13,160 bases of DNA, taken from positions 1 through 13,160 of the forward strand of contig UQGJ01000071.1 of NCBI GenBank assembly GCA_900540545.1, written 5' to 3'. The DNA comes from an uncultured Eubacteriales bacterium. GTDB lineage: Bacteria; Bacillota; Clostridia; Oscillospirales; Oscillospiraceae. The position numbers and the translations under genes are program-made. Below, piece by piece: positions 12,402-13,160 of the stretch. The first letter of the stretch is position 1. Each line of letters begins with the position of its first letter. The notes under the pieces are model-generated. The model did no database searches. It was not told the DNA's origin and was given only the letters and a program-made list of their open reading frames with translations.

Positions 12402-13061
12402 TTACTTTTTGGCACGGGCCAGGGTACAGGCCACCACCTCAGCCGCCCCGGCGGTGCGCAGGACCCGGGCGCACTCGGAGAGGGTGGAGCCGGTGGTGAC
12501 GATGTCGTCGATGAGCAGGACTCGCTGTCCCACCACCAGGGCCGGGTCCACGGCCTCGTAAGCCCCCAGTACGTTGGCCCGCCGGACCCCGTCGCTGCCG
12601 GTCAGGCCGGACTGGGCCTGGGTGTGCCGGACCTTCCGCAGGGTGGAGGTCACCTCCGCGCAAAGCCCCTCCGCCGTCCGGCGGGCCAGCAGCAGGGCCT
12701 GGTCATAGCCCCGGCTCCGCCGCCGCCTGGGGGAGAGAGGGACCCAGGTGACCAGGTCGTACCGCCCCTCCAGGTGGTCCCGGACGCACTGGGCCATCAG
12801 GCCGCCGTAGGTTCGGGCGTAGCCCTGGGCGCCCTGGAACTTGTAGCGGTGGAAGGACTCCCGCACCGCCCCCTGATACCACAGGGGCGAGGCGCACAGG
12901 GCGAGGAACTCCGGCTTCTGCTCGGCGGCGGGGTCGGTACACCAGGGGAGGTCCTTTTGGCAGGCGGCGCAGAAGCCCTCCTCGCCCCGCCGCAGCAGCT
13001 TGCCGCAAAAGACGCACTTGGGCGGGAAGAGGAGGTCCAGGAGAAGGTCAAAAGCCCTCAT
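12402..13061 (-). CDS. comF: ComF-family phosphoribosyltransferase-like protein
   Basis: The 219 residues show an N-terminal zinc ribbon with Cys16, Cys19, Cys31 and Cys34 (CVFC, CAAC). The family motif YKFQGAQGYA (73-82) is present, as are WVPLSPRRRRSRGYDQA (106-122) and the PRPP-binding loop VLLIDDIVTTGST (181-193) of type I phosphoribosyltransferases. ComF is a cytosolic protein needed for DNA uptake in competent B. subtilis; in anaerobes such as this its job is less clear. ATG 13061 follows AAAGGTGG by about 11 bp. The alternative GTG at 13076 would overlap that ribosome site. It precedes mreB in the same direction without a visible terminator, so read-through into mreB is possible. Confidence 0.9.
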   Translation of the reverse strand: MRAFDLLLDLLFPPKCVFCGKLLRRGEEGFCAACQKDLPWCTDPAAEQKPEFLALCASPLWYQGAVRESFHRYKFQGAQGYARTYGGLMAQCVRDHLEGRYDLVTWVPLSPRRRRSRGYDQALLLARRTAEGLCAEVTSTLRKVRHTQAQSGLTGSDGVRRANVLGAYEAVDPALVVGQRVLLIDDIVTTGSTLSECARVLRTAGAAEVVACTLARAKK

Positions 13062-13106
13062 GCCTGCGGATACCACCTTTCATTGGGATGTTTGATTGAA
13101 GGAACC

Positions 13107-13160
13107 CCTCCGGGGGCGGAGTCCCTCCGGGGGCACCCCTTTCCACGTGGAAAGGGGTGG
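13107..13160. repeat. Composite structured repeat, copy 3 (cut by the window end)
   Basis: CCTCCGGGGGC occurs twice (13107-13117 and 13124-13134). The second copy runs into a perfect 26-bp palindrome, CACCCCTTTCCAC/GTGGAAAGGGGTG (13134-13159). This matches the start of copy 1 (CCGGGGGC plus a YCCTTTY-stem hairpin at 8388-8421), but with different bases in both arms. Confidence 0.7.

Overview
The window looks like a chromosomal segment of a high-GC member of the Bacillota, most likely an Oscillospiraceae-type gut anaerobe (Flavonifractor/Lawsonibacter-like). This is an inference from the PBSX/XkdP-U style contractile tail genes, AGGAGG-type ribosome sites, a PadR plus permease-prefix (HAAS-like) sensor operon, an SLH protein, the MreB/Mbl-type actin and the abundance of short hairpin repeats between genes. 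I have no database match to confirm it.

Region 1 (1-4385, + strand) is the end of a contractile phage tail operon in canonical order: C-terminus of a probable tape-measure protein, LysM tail protein (XkdP-like), hub protein (XkdQ-like), a small OB-fold/spike protein (gpV-like), a gp25-like sheath initiator/wedge protein, baseplate J (XkdT-like) and the DUF2313 protein (XkdU-like). Most are translationally coupled by ATGA overlaps or tight spacing. The exception is a 226-bp gap (1730-1955) filled by a mosaic of short palindromic repeats. The operon ends 9 bp after the XkdU-like gene in a strong bidirectional terminator, with no fibre, holin or lysin gene following.

Region 2 (4426-8374, - strand) holds a small secreted SLH-only protein and a five-gene operon read right to left: PadR regulator, membrane protein A, membrane protein B, A-prime and B-prime. 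A/A-prime (permease-prefix domain, one membrane helix, outer domain) and B/B-prime (one membrane helix, outer domain with LFGPG and GYDAQ-NLIY motifs) are paralogous pairs, so the two-gene cassette has been duplicated in tandem. A near-consensus sigma-A promoter at 8346-8374 has an 8-5-8 inverted repeat in its spacer, a probable PadR operator.

Region 3 (8385-9010) has no gene. It is densely packed with hairpins, including two inverted copies of a composite structured element that recurs at the right end of the window (13107-13160), plus copies of the palindromic modules found inside the tail operon.

Region 4 (9037-11204) has two divergent oxidoreductases, a D-2-hydroxyacid dehydrogenase (-) and a ketopantoate-reductase family enzyme (+), driven by interleaved divergent promoters. 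Region 5 (11205-13061, - strand) has mreB with its own consensus promoter and, upstream, a ComF-family phosphoribosyltransferase. A 13-bp-stem terminator separates the convergent panE-like gene and mreB.
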